From: Devosia sp. A16
Lineage (GTDB): Bacteria; Pseudomonadota; Alphaproteobacteria; Rhizobiales; Devosiaceae
DNA length: 64,000 nt
Reading direction: 5' to 3'
Assembly: GCF_001402915.1 (NCBI RefSeq)
Contig: NZ_CP012945.1
Coordinates: 1,775,501-1,839,500, forward strand
Shown here one piece after another: positions 20,161 through 28,725 of this stretch (within the stretch, counting starts at the first letter, position 1; every line of letters begins with the position of its first letter). A program made the translations under genes and the position numbers. The notes below the pieces were generated by a model. It had not been told where the DNA came from. It saw nothing but the letters and a program-made list of their open reading frames with translations, and ran no database searches.

Positions 20161-21102
20161 CTAGGCTTTGAGCCTCGCCACGTCGGTGCGTCGATAAGGG
20201 AAGTAGAAGAAGCCTTCGAAATGCGACCGGATGAACCGCACCAGGGCCTTGAGGTGCGGATTGCCGAAGCGGTGGCTGGGATAAAGAATGCTGATCGGCG
20301 TGCGGTCGCTTTCCCAGTCCGGCAGCACCGCCACCAGCGCCCCCGCCGCCACCTCGCCTGCCGCGAAGAACTCGGGGAAACAGCCGACGCCATACCCCTG
20401 CACCACCGCCACTTTGGCGATCCACTGGTCGTTGGTGGAGATCGAGCCGTCGGGCGAAAGTTCCACCCGCCGATTGCCGTCCGACAGCGACCACTTCGGC
20501 AGCGTTGCCCCAAGCCGGCGATCGATGAGCTGGTGGTCCTTGAGGTCGGTCACCAGTATCGGGGTGCCGTTACGCTCGAGATAACCCGGTGCGGCGTAGA
20601 GGCGGCTGACCGAGTGGCCCAGGCGCACCGCAATCATGTCCCTGGCATCGTCCGGCGGCGGCACGTCGGCGAACAGGATGCAGTCGAGGCCGGCGTCTCG
20701 GCGGAACAGATCGACGGCATCGTGGACCAGCAGATCGAGCCGGATGCCCGGATGCTGTTCCATGAAGGCGAGGCTCAACGGCCCCATCAGGTTGGTGCCG
20801 AGGCCGTCCACGGTGCCGATCCGCAGCAGCACGGACTGCGCAGTGGCTTCGCGCGCCACCGCATCTTCGGCCCGCACCAGCGCCCGGACCACGTCCTCCG
20901 CCAGGGGCAGGAAGGTCGCGCCCGCTTCGGTCAGCGTCAATCTGCTGCCGGCGCGATCGAACAGCAGCGCGCCCAGTTGCCCCTCGAGTCGGCGCAACTG
21001 GTGGCTGAGCGTGGCCTTGGGGATGCCGCTTCGCCGCGCCGCTTCCGAAAGCGAGCCGGCGCTCCGGATGCGGAAGAACGCCTGAATGTCGTCGAGTTGC
21101 AT
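20161..21102 (-). CDS. LysR family transcriptional regulator
   Basis: 313 residues from the ATG at 21102 (MQLDDIQAFF); a TTG nine bases earlier is an alternative. N-terminal HTH (GSLSEAARRSGIPKATLSHQLRRLE) and a C-terminal periplasmic-binding-protein-like effector domain. The GIPKATLSHQ form of the recognition helix is typical of the AaeR/DsdC-like group. Divergent from the exported nucleoside hydrolase at 21215, which is the likeliest target; the effector is unknown. Confidence 0.9.
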   Translation of the reverse strand: MQLDDIQAFFRIRSAGSLSEAARRSGIPKATLSHQLRRLEGQLGALLFDRAGSRLTLTEAGATFLPLAEDVVRALVRAEDAVAREATAQSVLLRIGTVDGLGTNLMGPLSLAFMEQHPGIRLDLLVHDAVDLFRRDAGLDCILFADVPPPDDARDMIAVRLGHSVSRLYAAPGYLERNGTPILVTDLKDHQLIDRRLGATLPKWSLSDGNRRVELSPDGSISTNDQWIAKVAVVQGYGVGCFPEFFAAGEVAAGALVAVLPDWESDRTPISILYPSHRFGNPHLKALVRFIRSHFEGFFYFPYRRTDVARLKA

Positions 21103-21214
21103 GTCGTCCAAAACCTCGAACGGGAGTCCAGCTTTTCATGGGGATGCCCCGTCGGCAACTCCGGCTAGCTTGGTGGTCACCAGACTTTCGTCCAGAAAAC
21201 CGAACGAGGCTTAG

Positions 21215-22282
21215 ATGCGAAAGACCTTCCTGCGGGCGCTGATGAGCACCACTGCGGCTGCGCTGCTGGCCGTCCCTGCCACGGCTGCTCCCTTCATCAT
21301 CGACAACGACTTTTCCGGACCAGGCGGGTCGGACTTGCAGACGGTGCTGTTCTTCCTCGACAGCCCCGATGACACGCTGCTCGGCCTCACGGTGGTCACC
21401 GGCGATGACTGGATGAACGCCGAAGCCGCGCATCTGCTGCGGTTTCTCGAGATTGCCGGGCGAACGGACATCCCCGTCCATGAGGGCGCCGTCTTGCCGC
21501 TGATCAATACGCCGCAGCGCCTTTCCGCCTGGGAGGCGAGCTATGGCAGGCTGGGCTGGAAGGGTGCGTGGAACAAGCCGGAGACGGACGGCAGCGTCCC
21601 CGGGTTCGACCCCACTGCGGTCCCCGAGCTCGACGAGGGAGCGCCGACGACGAAAGCGGCGGCGGGCTCGGCCGCCGCATTCCTGATCGAACAGGCGCAC
21701 AAGTTTCCCGGTGAAGTCACCATCATTGCGGCAGGGCCGCTCACCAATCTGGCGCTGGCGACGCGTCTCGATCCCGAGTTCCCCAGGCTGATCAAGAAGC
21801 TCGTCATCACCAGCGACCCCGGCGCCAATTTTCGCAGCGAAAGCGGTGAGATCGCGGGGTTCGGCGGCGAGTTCAACGTGATGTTCGATCCCGAGGCGGC
21901 GCGCATCGTTCTGACGGCCCCGTTTGCGTCGATCGTGTCGGTCGGCCCGGTCACCGAAGCCTTGACCGTCGACGCGGCGCTGATCGCCGACATCGCCGCC
22001 AAAGGCACGCCGCTGGCTGCCTACCTGGCGCAGTATGCATGGAAGGACCTGCCGCTGTGGGACGAGATCGCCACCGCGGTGGCGATTGATCCCAGCCTCG
22101 TTCAGGCCAAGCAAGAGGTCCTGGTCAATGTCGACCTGGCCCCGGGTGCGACATTGGGCACCCTCGTCGCCTATGCCGCGGACAAGGGCCCCGGCCTCGG
22201 AGAACGCCCCATAACCGTCGTCACCAAGATCGACACCACGCACTTCCGTCAGATGCTGCTCGACGCCATTCCCGCGAAGTAG
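21215..22282 (+). CDS. exported nucleoside hydrolase-like protein
   Basis: 355 residues; a Sec signal peptide (residues 1-25, ending PATAAP) and a nucleoside hydrolase fold (EVTIIAAGPLTNLALA, VMFDPEAARIVL). The usual N-terminal calcium motif DxDxxxDD is altered to DND then an 8-residue insert before SD (residues 30-40), and the C-terminal HDP is replaced by WDEIATAVAIDP. Canonical members hydrolyse the N-glycosidic bond of ribonucleosides; the changed metal site makes substrate and activity uncertain. Periplasmic location is also unusual among bacterial members. Divergent from a LysR gene. Confidence 0.85.
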   Translation: MRKTFLRALMSTTAAALLAVPATAAPFIIDNDFSGPGGSDLQTVLFFLDSPDDTLLGLTVVTGDDWMNAEAAHLLRFLEIAGRTDIPVHEGAVLPLINTPQRLSAWEASYGRLGWKGAWNKPETDGSVPGFDPTAVPELDEGAPTTKAAAGSAAAFLIEQAHKFPGEVTIIAAGPLTNLALATRLDPEFPRLIKKLVITSDPGANFRSESGEIAGFGGEFNVMFDPEAARIVLTAPFASIVSVGPVTEALTVDAALIADIAAKGTPLAAYLAQYAWKDLPLWDEIATAVAIDPSLVQAKQEVLVNVDLAPGATLGTLVAYAADKGPGLGERPITVVTKIDTTHFRQMLLDAIPAK

Positions 22283-22352
22283 CCAACCGATGGCGGCGGG
22301 TTGACCGACTTCACGGGGCTTGCCGCCCTCCTGTTGTGTTCAATCCCGGTTC

Positions 22353-22378
22353 AGCCGGCAGGCGATAAACGGCCGGCT
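22353..22378. terminator. GC-rich hairpin after the nucleoside hydrolase gene
   Basis: AGCCGGC pairs with GCCGGCT over a 12-base loop, 71 bases after the nucleoside hydrolase stop and 18 bases before the next ATG. No T tract is visible. It may be a terminator or a structure in the leader of the SH3-like gene. Confidence 0.3.
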
Positions 22379-22395
22379 CAATCTGGGGATCGATC

Positions 22396-22971
22396 ATGAC
22401 GATGACTTTCGCGCGCGCTGTTCTATGTGCCGTGCTGATGACTGTGGCTGGCAGCGCTCATGCGGCAAGCAATGTCTGCACCTTCCGCGCCTACTCCGAC
22501 GACACGGACCCGCAGGGCACCAATGTCCGCAGCGGCCCCGGCAAGGGATTCCCCATTGCCGGCGTTCTGAAATCCAACGCCGGCGATGATGGCACTTTCT
22601 CCCCGGAGTTCGATGTTCGCCGGTTCAAGGACGGTTGGGTGGAGATCGGCGACGCCACCATCGGTCAGTATGGGGACGGGCCGGAGCAGGTGCTTTTCGA
22701 GGGGCCGGGCTGGGTGTCCGCGCGGCTCATTCGCTTCGAGATCGAGGACCCCGTGCTGCGCGAGGCGCCCGGCATGGCCGCCAAAACAGTGCAACATCTT
22801 GGCTATGTGGAAGGTGCTGCCAACCCCTGGGCACTCGACCAGGTGAAGGTCGAGACCATTCACGGTTGCGAAGGCCCGTTCATCGATGTCACCCTGGTCA
22901 ACGCGCGCGGCGAGACGGCAAGGGGCTGGGCCACGGACATCTGCGAAAATCAGGCCACGACCTGCTCATGA
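22396..22971 (+). CDS. exported SH3-like domain protein
   Basis: 191 residues with a clear Sec signal peptide (MTMTFARAVLCAVLMTVAGSAHA). The mature N-terminus carries the bacterial SH3 signature TNVRSGPGKGFPI. A second, weaker repeat-like region follows (VLREAPGMAAKTVQHLGYVEG). Four cysteines (CTF, HGC, ICEN, TTC) could form disulfides in the periplasm. Bacterial SH3 domains often bind peptidoglycan or other envelope partners; no specific role is evident. Overlaps the next small exported protein gene region. Confidence 0.8.
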   Translation: MTMTFARAVLCAVLMTVAGSAHAASNVCTFRAYSDDTDPQGTNVRSGPGKGFPIAGVLKSNAGDDGTFSPEFDVRRFKDGWVEIGDATIGQYGDGPEQVLFEGPGWVSARLIRFEIEDPVLREAPGMAAKTVQHLGYVEGAANPWALDQVKVETIHGCEGPFIDVTLVNARGETARGWATDICENQATTCS

Positions 22972-22985
22972 AGTGCGAAGGACCC

Positions 22986-23405
22986 ATGATCCATACGGCC
23001 GTGCTGCGCGCTTGCCTCCCCACACTTTTCTGCCTCGCGGCTGGCGCCGCCGTCGCGGCAGACACCATCAGTTGTGAAAGCCTCGACGGCCGGGTCACCG
23101 CGGATCTCGACGTGGCCTTCGCATCCGACGATGCTGGCGGCTCGGTCGTGGCAGTTCGGGCAGCGACGCCCGACTTTGCCCTTTCGACCGACGAGGGCGA
23201 GACGCTTGCCTTCTCCGAAGTGGCTTATGACCGCATCTCGGCCGGGCTCGAATCCCCCAATGTCGGCCCGATGACGTTCACCGTCGACATCGTACGAACC
23301 TCCGATGCCTTGCCCGGCGATGGGCCGGAAAGCGGCGTCGTCGTTGCCGGCGTCGCTCGGATCGCGGGTTTTGGAACCACGATCCTCACGTGCCGGGGCT
23401 GGTAG
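22986..23405 (+). CDS. small exported protein of unknown function
   Basis: 139 residues from the ATG at 22986 (GAAGGA five bases upstream); an earlier in-frame ATG at 22968 overlaps the preceding stop as ATGA and would add six residues. Sec signal peptide MIHTAVLRACLPTLFCLAAGAAVAA, then a beta-rich domain of ~110 residues with two cysteines (ISCES near the N-terminus, LTCRGW at the C-terminus) that probably form a disulfide. Not recognised as a family. Coupled with the SH3-like gene, suggesting a shared envelope role. Confidence 0.72.
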   Translation: MIHTAVLRACLPTLFCLAAGAAVAADTISCESLDGRVTADLDVAFASDDAGGSVVAVRAATPDFALSTDEGETLAFSEVAYDRISAGLESPNVGPMTFTVDIVRTSDALPGDGPESGVVVAGVARIAGFGTTILTCRGW

Positions 23406-23427
23406 GCGACAGCGGCCGACTTGCCCG

Positions 23428-26019
23428 CTAGCGGTGCTTTGCGCGATCACGGCGGACCGTCCGGCGGGTGGCGGGAGCAAAGATGGCGTTGACGAGGCGG
23501 CGCTTGAGATACTCCGCTGCCACCAGGTAGGCGGCCACGACGCCGGCAAGGCTTGCCAGCACGGCCGGGGGTGGAGCCTCGAAGGCCAACCACGAGGCCA
23601 TCGGCGTGAACGGCAGGATCATGGCGACGGCCAAGGCCGCCAATGAGGACAGGACAAGCCACCGGTGCGGCCGGTCCGCCCATGGTCTCCCATTGGTGCG
23701 GATCACGAAGATCACCAGGATCTGGGTCGCCATACTCTCGAGGAACCAGGCCGTTCGAAACGCTTCGGGATCGACATGGAAGAGCACGATGAGGCCAGCG
23801 AAGGTCAGGGCGTCGAACATCGAAGAGAGGCTGCCCATCACCAGCGCAAAGCGGAGCAACCGCTTCATGTCCCACCGCTGCGGCCGCGCCACGGCTTGCC
23901 TGCGGACGGTGTCGAACGGGATTCCGATCTCCGAGATGTCGTAGAGCAGGTTGTTGAGCAGGATCTGGGTCGGCAGCATCGGCAGGAACGGCAGGAGCAG
24001 GGACGCGCCCGCCATCGACAGCATGTTGCCGAAGTTCGAGCTGGCGCCCATGCGAACGTATTTGAGGATGTTGGCAAAGGTCCGCCGGCCTTCCTCGACG
24101 CCGTTGGCGACGACCTCGAGGTCCGAATCGAGCAGGATCATGTCGGCCGCGGCCTGTGCGACCCCCGTCGCCCCGGAGACCGAGAGCCCGATATCGGCGG
24201 TCTTGAGCGCCGGGGCATCGTTGATGCCGTCGCCCAGATAGCCGACGATGTCGCCGCGCGCCCGCAGCGCGTGTACCAGCCGCGACTTCTGGTCGGGCGC
24301 CAATCGGCCATAGACATCGACCTGCTGTACCTGCACGGCCAGGGCGGCATCCGACAGTGCGGCGATATCTGCGCCCGACAGGACCCGCTCGGAGCGGAGG
24401 CCGACCAGGGCAGCGAGGCGTGCGACTGCGACCGGGTCGTCGCCCGAGAGGATCTTGATGCGTACACCGGCCGTGGCGAGGCGCCGAACGGCTCCCTTGG
24501 CGGTAGCGCGGGGTGGGTCGGTGAAGGCGCAGAACCCCTCGAGCACGAGGCCGGTTTCGTCACCCAGAGAGAGCTCGTGGTCCTCACCCTGCCAGGCACG
24601 CGAACCGACGGCGATCAGCCGCAATCCGTCGGCGGCTTTCTGCCGGACGAGGGCGAGCGCGGCCGCACGTTCCGCCCCCCCGATCGGCACCGTCCCGCTC
24701 GTCGTGCGCAGCTTGATGCAGTTCTCGATCACGGCTTCGGCCGCGCCTTTGACGATCAGCAGTTCGCCTTCAGGCCCGTCGACCAGTACGGAGCCGAGCC
24801 GGTGACCGAAATCGAAGCTGAGGCGGCGCTTCAGGCTCCAACCGGACGCGGCCTCGGGGGTGCCGGCGACCAGGGCGAGGTCGAGCGCCGCGCGGTCGCC
24901 GCCGAGCTCGGCGGCGATCGCTCCGAGCCGGGCCGCCCGGTGATCGTCTGCGCCGTTGCCGTCGAGGCTGCCGGCGAGCGCGATCTCGGCGGAGGTCAGC
25001 GTGCCGGTCTTGTCGGTACATAGAATGGTCATGGCGCCCAGATCGTGGATGGAGGCCAGCCGCTTCACGATGACCTTGCGCTGCGCCAGTCGCAGCGCAC
25101 CGCGCGACAACGTCACCGTGGTGATCATGGGCAGCAGTTCCGGCGTCAGGCCCACGGCCAGCGCGACGGCAAAGAGCAGCGATTGCAGCACCGGGCGGCC
25201 GAACAGGACATGTGTGGCGAGCACCACGAGCACCAGGGCGATGGTGAGGCGGGCGATCAGCAGTCCGAACGCCCGCAGGTCTCGCTGGAACGGCGACAGC
25301 TCCGTCTCCTGGGTCAGCACCATGGCGGCCGCGCCGAACACGGTGTTCCGGCCGGTGCCGACCACCAGCGCCGTTGCCTCGCCGGTCTGCGCCACGGCCC
25401 CTCGAAAAACGGCGTTTGTGGCCTCGCTGGCTGTCGTTGCGTTCACCGCGCCCGGGCGCTTTTCCGCCGGGAAGGCCTCGCCGGTGAGCGCCGCCTGATT
25501 GGCCGAGAAGCCGCTGGCCTCGAGGATGATGGCGTCGGCCGGAACGATGTCCCCGGCCCGAACCCGGATGATGTCGCCGCGCACCACGTCTTCGACCGGC
25601 ACACCGACGAACACGCCGCCGCGCTTCACCTCGGCCTGCAGGGCGACCGAACGGCGAAGCTCTTCGGCAGCGCGGCCCGCATGGCCTTCCTGCACCGTGT
25701 CGAGGCCGATGGAGACGGCGAGGATGGCGACGATGATCGATCCGCCCACCAGGTCACCAGTGGCGGCCGAGACCACGCCGGCTCCCAGCAGGATCAATGA
25801 AAGCGGCTCCAGCAGCCGCCGTGCCACAGCCCGGGTCAGCCCGGGACGACGGCCGGCGGTATCGGCGTTCGGACCATCCACGCCGAGCCGGCGTTCCGCC
25901 TCGGCGGTGGTCAGCCCGTCAGGTCCGGCCTGCAGCTCGGCCAGCAGCTCCGCCACCGGCCGGGTCCAGAACGGTGCCGTCCGGACGGGCGGCGCTTGTC
26001 CGGAAACTGCGGGGAGCAT
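23428..26019 (-). CDS. mgtA: magnesium-translocating P-type ATPase
   Basis: 863 residues from the ATG at 26019, which has a perfect AGGAGG five bases upstream; the longer in-frame ATG at 26061 lacks one. P-type hallmarks are LTGEAFP, the phosphorylation loop CTDKTGTLTS, and GDGINDAPALK. The segment SNFGNMLSMAGASLLLPFLP followed by NNLLYDISEIGIPFD is diagnostic of the MgtA/MgtB P3B group. It should import Mg2+ across the inner membrane at the cost of ATP. A Fnr/FixK-type site lies upstream at 26146, an unexpected control for an Mg2+ pump. Confidence 0.88.
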   Translation of the reverse strand: MLPAVSGQAPPVRTAPFWTRPVAELLAELQAGPDGLTTAEAERRLGVDGPNADTAGRRPGLTRAVARRLLEPLSLILLGAGVVSAATGDLVGGSIIVAILAVSIGLDTVQEGHAGRAAEELRRSVALQAEVKRGGVFVGVPVEDVVRGDIIRVRAGDIVPADAIILEASGFSANQAALTGEAFPAEKRPGAVNATTASEATNAVFRGAVAQTGEATALVVGTGRNTVFGAAAMVLTQETELSPFQRDLRAFGLLIARLTIALVLVVLATHVLFGRPVLQSLLFAVALAVGLTPELLPMITTVTLSRGALRLAQRKVIVKRLASIHDLGAMTILCTDKTGTLTSAEIALAGSLDGNGADDHRAARLGAIAAELGGDRAALDLALVAGTPEAASGWSLKRRLSFDFGHRLGSVLVDGPEGELLIVKGAAEAVIENCIKLRTTSGTVPIGGAERAAALALVRQKAADGLRLIAVGSRAWQGEDHELSLGDETGLVLEGFCAFTDPPRATAKGAVRRLATAGVRIKILSGDDPVAVARLAALVGLRSERVLSGADIAALSDAALAVQVQQVDVYGRLAPDQKSRLVHALRARGDIVGYLGDGINDAPALKTADIGLSVSGATGVAQAAADMILLDSDLEVVANGVEEGRRTFANILKYVRMGASSNFGNMLSMAGASLLLPFLPMLPTQILLNNLLYDISEIGIPFDTVRRQAVARPQRWDMKRLLRFALVMGSLSSMFDALTFAGLIVLFHVDPEAFRTAWFLESMATQILVIFVIRTNGRPWADRPHRWLVLSSLAALAVAMILPFTPMASWLAFEAPPPAVLASLAGVVAAYLVAAEYLKRRLVNAIFAPATRRTVRRDRAKHR

Positions 26020-26145
26020 CTGGACCTCCTGAAGGCCGGGGGAAGTCGACACCTGCTCCACCGGTGCCGCGCGACGGCTGGTCTGTGACGCCCGCAGACC
26101 AGCCTCAATCGCCGCCCAGCTTGGCGCGCTGCAACAGTCCCTGGG

Positions 26146-26159
26146 TTGACTTTGATCAA
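26146..26159. promoter_or_regulatory. Fnr/FixK box upstream of mgtA
   Basis: TTGACTTTGATCAA matches TTGAY-N4-RTCAA. Its centre is 133 bases before the mgtA ATG, so activation at -41.5 would give a ~90-base leader. The remaining gap to the hemN stop (26160-26397) contains no gene I can support. Confidence 0.6.
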
Positions 26160-26397
26160 ATCACGGGCCTGGTGCGATCAGCCGTGAGAACCGGAATTGC
26201 AGGAACCGGACGAGCCTGCCGCACCGGGAGAGCGGTGGTGCTGGCTCGGTCCGGTGAGCGCCGGTACTCTTGGGAGGCCAGGGGCTCGCGGGTCGCGATC
26301 AGGGATGCGCCAGCGGCCCTTGAATGATCAGACAGGCGCAAGGTTGCCGGACATGGCTGTCGGCAGCTCGTCCGCCTCACACCCGCGACGCATGCCC

Positions 26398-27747
26398 CTA
26401 CACCGCTACCGAATGCCGCCCCACCCCCGACTGCAGGTAGGTGTCGAACGCGGCCGCGACCGAACGCACATAGGGCCGCCCGGCCTCGGTGATGGCGAAG
26501 GTCTGCCCGTCGAAATCGACGATCCCGTCGGCGTCGTACTGCGCGGCGCAGGCCATCTCGTTGACGACCGGCGAAACGGCGTTGCCGAAGCGGCGACGCA
26601 ACTCGTCGATCGAGACGGCAAAATCGCACATCAACCGTTCGATGACCCAGCCCCGCATGCGGTCTTCGCCGCTGAGGGCTATGCCACGGGCAATGGCCAG
26701 CCCGCGCGCCTTGATGGCCCGGATATACTCGCCGGTCGCGGTGATGTTCTGCACATAGCCCTGCGGCAGGCTGCCGATCGAGGACGCACCCAAACCGATG
26801 AGGGCCGGGGCCTGGTCGGTGGTGTAGCCCTGGAAGTTGCGGCGGAGCCTGCCTGCCCCAGCCGCGACGGCGAGCCGATCCGTCGGCCGGGCAAAGTGGT
26901 CGAGACCGATGGCGACATAGCCCGCCGCACTGATGCGCGCCGCTGCTGCTGCCGACTGCGCCAGGCGCTCGGCCGCATCAGGAAGCCTTGTCTCATCGAT
27001 CAGCCGCTGATGCGTCTTGATCCACGGCACGTGCGCGTAGCCGAACAGGGCCAGCCGATCCGGCGCCAACGCCAGGGCCTGCTCGACGGTCGCCTCGACC
27101 GAAGCTATCGTCTGGTGCGGCAGCCCATAGAGCACGTCGAGGTTCACCGAACCGACGCCGCGCCGGCGCATCCCCTCGACCACGGCGCGGGTCTGCTCGA
27201 AACTCTGCGGCCGGTTGATCGCCTGCTGCACCACCGGGTCGAAATCCTGCACCCCCACGCTGATGCGGGTCACGCCGGCCGCCGCAAAGGCGTCGTAGCG
27301 GTCCTCGGTCATGTCGTTGGGGTCGATCTCGATGCTGAACTCGAAATCCGGCCGCGGGCTGAACAGCTGGCGAACCCGCCGGGCCAGGGCCATGAGATCG
27401 TCGGGGCGCAGCATCGAGGGCGAACCGCCGCCCAGGTGCAGGCCAGTCGCCCCGCCGCGTCCGTCGAGCAGCCGCGCCACCTGTTCCATCTCGAGATGCA
27501 CCGCCGGCAGGTAGGCCGCGATCGGATCGTAGCGGAGCACCTGCTTGGTGTGGCAACCGCAGAACCAGCACAGCCGATCGCAGAACGGTACATGCACATA
27601 GAGCGACAGGTCGGTCGCCGCCGGCAATGTTCCGAGCCAGCCGGCATAGTCGGCATCGGCTATGCCGGTGTGGAAATGCGGCGCGGTGGGGTAGCTGGTG
27701 TAGCGGGGTACGGGCCGAGCGTATCGGCTGAGCAGGGTATCGGACAT
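26398..27747 (-). CDS. hemN: oxygen-independent coproporphyrinogen III oxidase
   Basis: 449 residues; radical-SAM motif CDRLCWFC (Cys 56, 60, 63) plus the extra Cys 65 of HemN, GGGSP S-adenosylmethionine motif in LHLGGGSPS, and the HemN C-terminal domain (YVQNITATGEYIRAI, RMRGWVIERLMCDF). Catalyses anaerobic oxidative decarboxylation of coproporphyrinogen III to protoporphyrinogen IX in heme synthesis. GGAGG precedes the ATG. It shares a divergent promoter with the fnrN-type gene around a perfect Fnr box, the classical arrangement in Alphaproteobacteria. Confidence 0.95.
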   Translation of the reverse strand: MSDTLLSRYARPVPRYTSYPTAPHFHTGIADADYAGWLGTLPAATDLSLYVHVPFCDRLCWFCGCHTKQVLRYDPIAAYLPAVHLEMEQVARLLDGRGGATGLHLGGGSPSMLRPDDLMALARRVRQLFSPRPDFEFSIEIDPNDMTEDRYDAFAAAGVTRISVGVQDFDPVVQQAINRPQSFEQTRAVVEGMRRRGVGSVNLDVLYGLPHQTIASVEATVEQALALAPDRLALFGYAHVPWIKTHQRLIDETRLPDAAERLAQSAAAAARISAAGYVAIGLDHFARPTDRLAVAAGAGRLRRNFQGYTTDQAPALIGLGASSIGSLPQGYVQNITATGEYIRAIKARGLAIARGIALSGEDRMRGWVIERLMCDFAVSIDELRRRFGNAVSPVVNEMACAAQYDADGIVDFDGQTFAITEAGRPYVRSVAAAFDTYLQSGVGRHSVAV

Positions 27748-27791
27748 CGGAGCCTCCGCCAGCCTTCTCGCAGAGCTTGGGCTTGCAGGTC

Positions 27792-27805
27792 TTGATCTCG
27801 ATCAA
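27792..27805. promoter_or_regulatory. Fnr/FixK box, hemN-fnrN divergent promoter
   Basis: TTGATCTCGATCAA, a perfect dyad. Start sites 41.5 bases either side of the centre would fall at ~27757 (10 bases before hemN) and ~27840 (16 bases before fnrN), so one site can serve both genes and allow FnrN autoregulation. Confidence 0.85.
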
Positions 27806-27855
27806 TTGGCCGGGCCGAGACCGTGCGAAGCTGGGGCAGCTTGCGGGAGCCACCG

Positions 27856-28569
27856 ATGACCACAGATGCCGAAGCCGACCACGCGACTCCATCCAGTTGC
27901 CGCCACTGCAAGGTGCGGCACCAGGGGCTCTGCGAGGTGCTCGGCCCGGCCGAGCTGGCCCGCCTGGCCGGCCAGGCGCGCCGGACCCGGCACGGGGCAG
28001 GCGAAACGTTGACGATCGAAAGCGGCGAGGTCGGCTATGCCAACGTGACCAGCGGCGCCATCAAGCTGTCGCGCGTCCTGCGCGACGGCCGCCAGCAACT
28101 GGTCGGGCTGCAATTCTCCCCGGACCTGCTGGGCCGTCTGTTCTCGAGCGAAAGCCCGCTCTCTGCCGAGGCGGCCACCGAAGTCGAGCTCTGCCGTATC
28201 CCGCGCAGCGTGCTCGAACGCCTGGTTGCCGACAACGACCGCATCAAGCTGCGTCTTCTCAGCCAGTCGCTGCGCGACCTCGACGACGCCCGCGAGTGGA
28301 TGGTGACGCTGGGGCGGAAGACTGCCGCGGAGCGGGTGGCGAGCCTGTTGCTGCTCGTCGCCAGGCGGATCGGGGTTGCTGATGCCGACGGAAGACAGAC
28401 GCTGGCATTGCCGATCGGCCGGGCCGACATGGCGGATTTCCTGGGCCTGACCCTCGAGACGGTGTCGCGCCAGATGAGCCGGCTGCGGCATGAGGGGGTG
28501 ATCAGCGTCCGCGGGCACCGCTGCGTGGTGATCCTCAACCGCACGGCGCTCGAGGCCCGCGCCGGCTGA
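27856..28569 (+). CDS. fnrN: Crp/Fnr family oxygen-sensing regulator (FnrN/FnrL type)
   Basis: 237 residues from the ATG at 27856 (GGGAG upstream). N-terminal Cys 15, 18 and 26 (C-x2-C-x7-C) together with Cys 113 supply the ligands for a [4Fe-4S] cluster, the arrangement of FnrN/FnrL. A cyclic-nucleotide-like barrel, a dimerisation helix and an HTH with the Fnr recognition helix LTLETVSRQMSRL follow. Under low oxygen the dimer should bind TTGAT-N4-ATCAA sites; many are found in this window, including one in its own promoter. Distinct from the cysteine-free FixK-type protein at 58665. Confidence 0.92.
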   Translation: MTTDAEADHATPSSCRHCKVRHQGLCEVLGPAELARLAGQARRTRHGAGETLTIESGEVGYANVTSGAIKLSRVLRDGRQQLVGLQFSPDLLGRLFSSESPLSAEAATEVELCRIPRSVLERLVADNDRIKLRLLSQSLRDLDDAREWMVTLGRKTAAERVASLLLLVARRIGVADADGRQTLALPIGRADMADFLGLTLETVSRQMSRLRHEGVISVRGHRCVVILNRTALEARAG

Positions 28570-28578
28570 GCCAAAAGC

Positions 28579-28725
28579 TCACCCATCGAGGTCTTCCTCG
28601 AAGATGCGCTCGCTGGCGCCCCTGAGATCCTCATACTGGCCCGACCGCAGCGCCCACAGGAAGGCCGCCAGCGCGGCGAGCCCCATCAGCACCGCGATCG
28701 GAATGAGAAGGGCGAGTCCGCTCAT
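28579..28725 (-). CDS. ccoS: cbb3-type cytochrome oxidase assembly protein CcoS
   Basis: 48 residues, too short for most gene finders: one N-terminal membrane helix (LALLIPIAVLMGLAALAAFLWA broken here at its centre) and an acidic tail containing SGQYEDLRGAS, the CcoS signature. Its ATG overlaps the ccoI stop as ATGA. CcoS is needed to insert heme and copper cofactors into the CcoN subunit. Ends 9 bases from the convergent fnrN stop. Confidence 0.92.
   Translation of the reverse strand: MSGLALLIPIAVLMGLAALAAFLWALRSGQYEDLRGASERIFEEDLDG

Noticed and set aside
22635-22985. Long upstream extension of the second small exported protein
   Set aside because: It overlaps the SH3-like gene in another frame; the signal peptide fits a start at 22986 (or 22968).
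26197-27795. A 532-codon plus-strand frame over hemN
   Set aside because: Antisense to hemN, His/Arg/Asp-rich composition typical of shadow frames.
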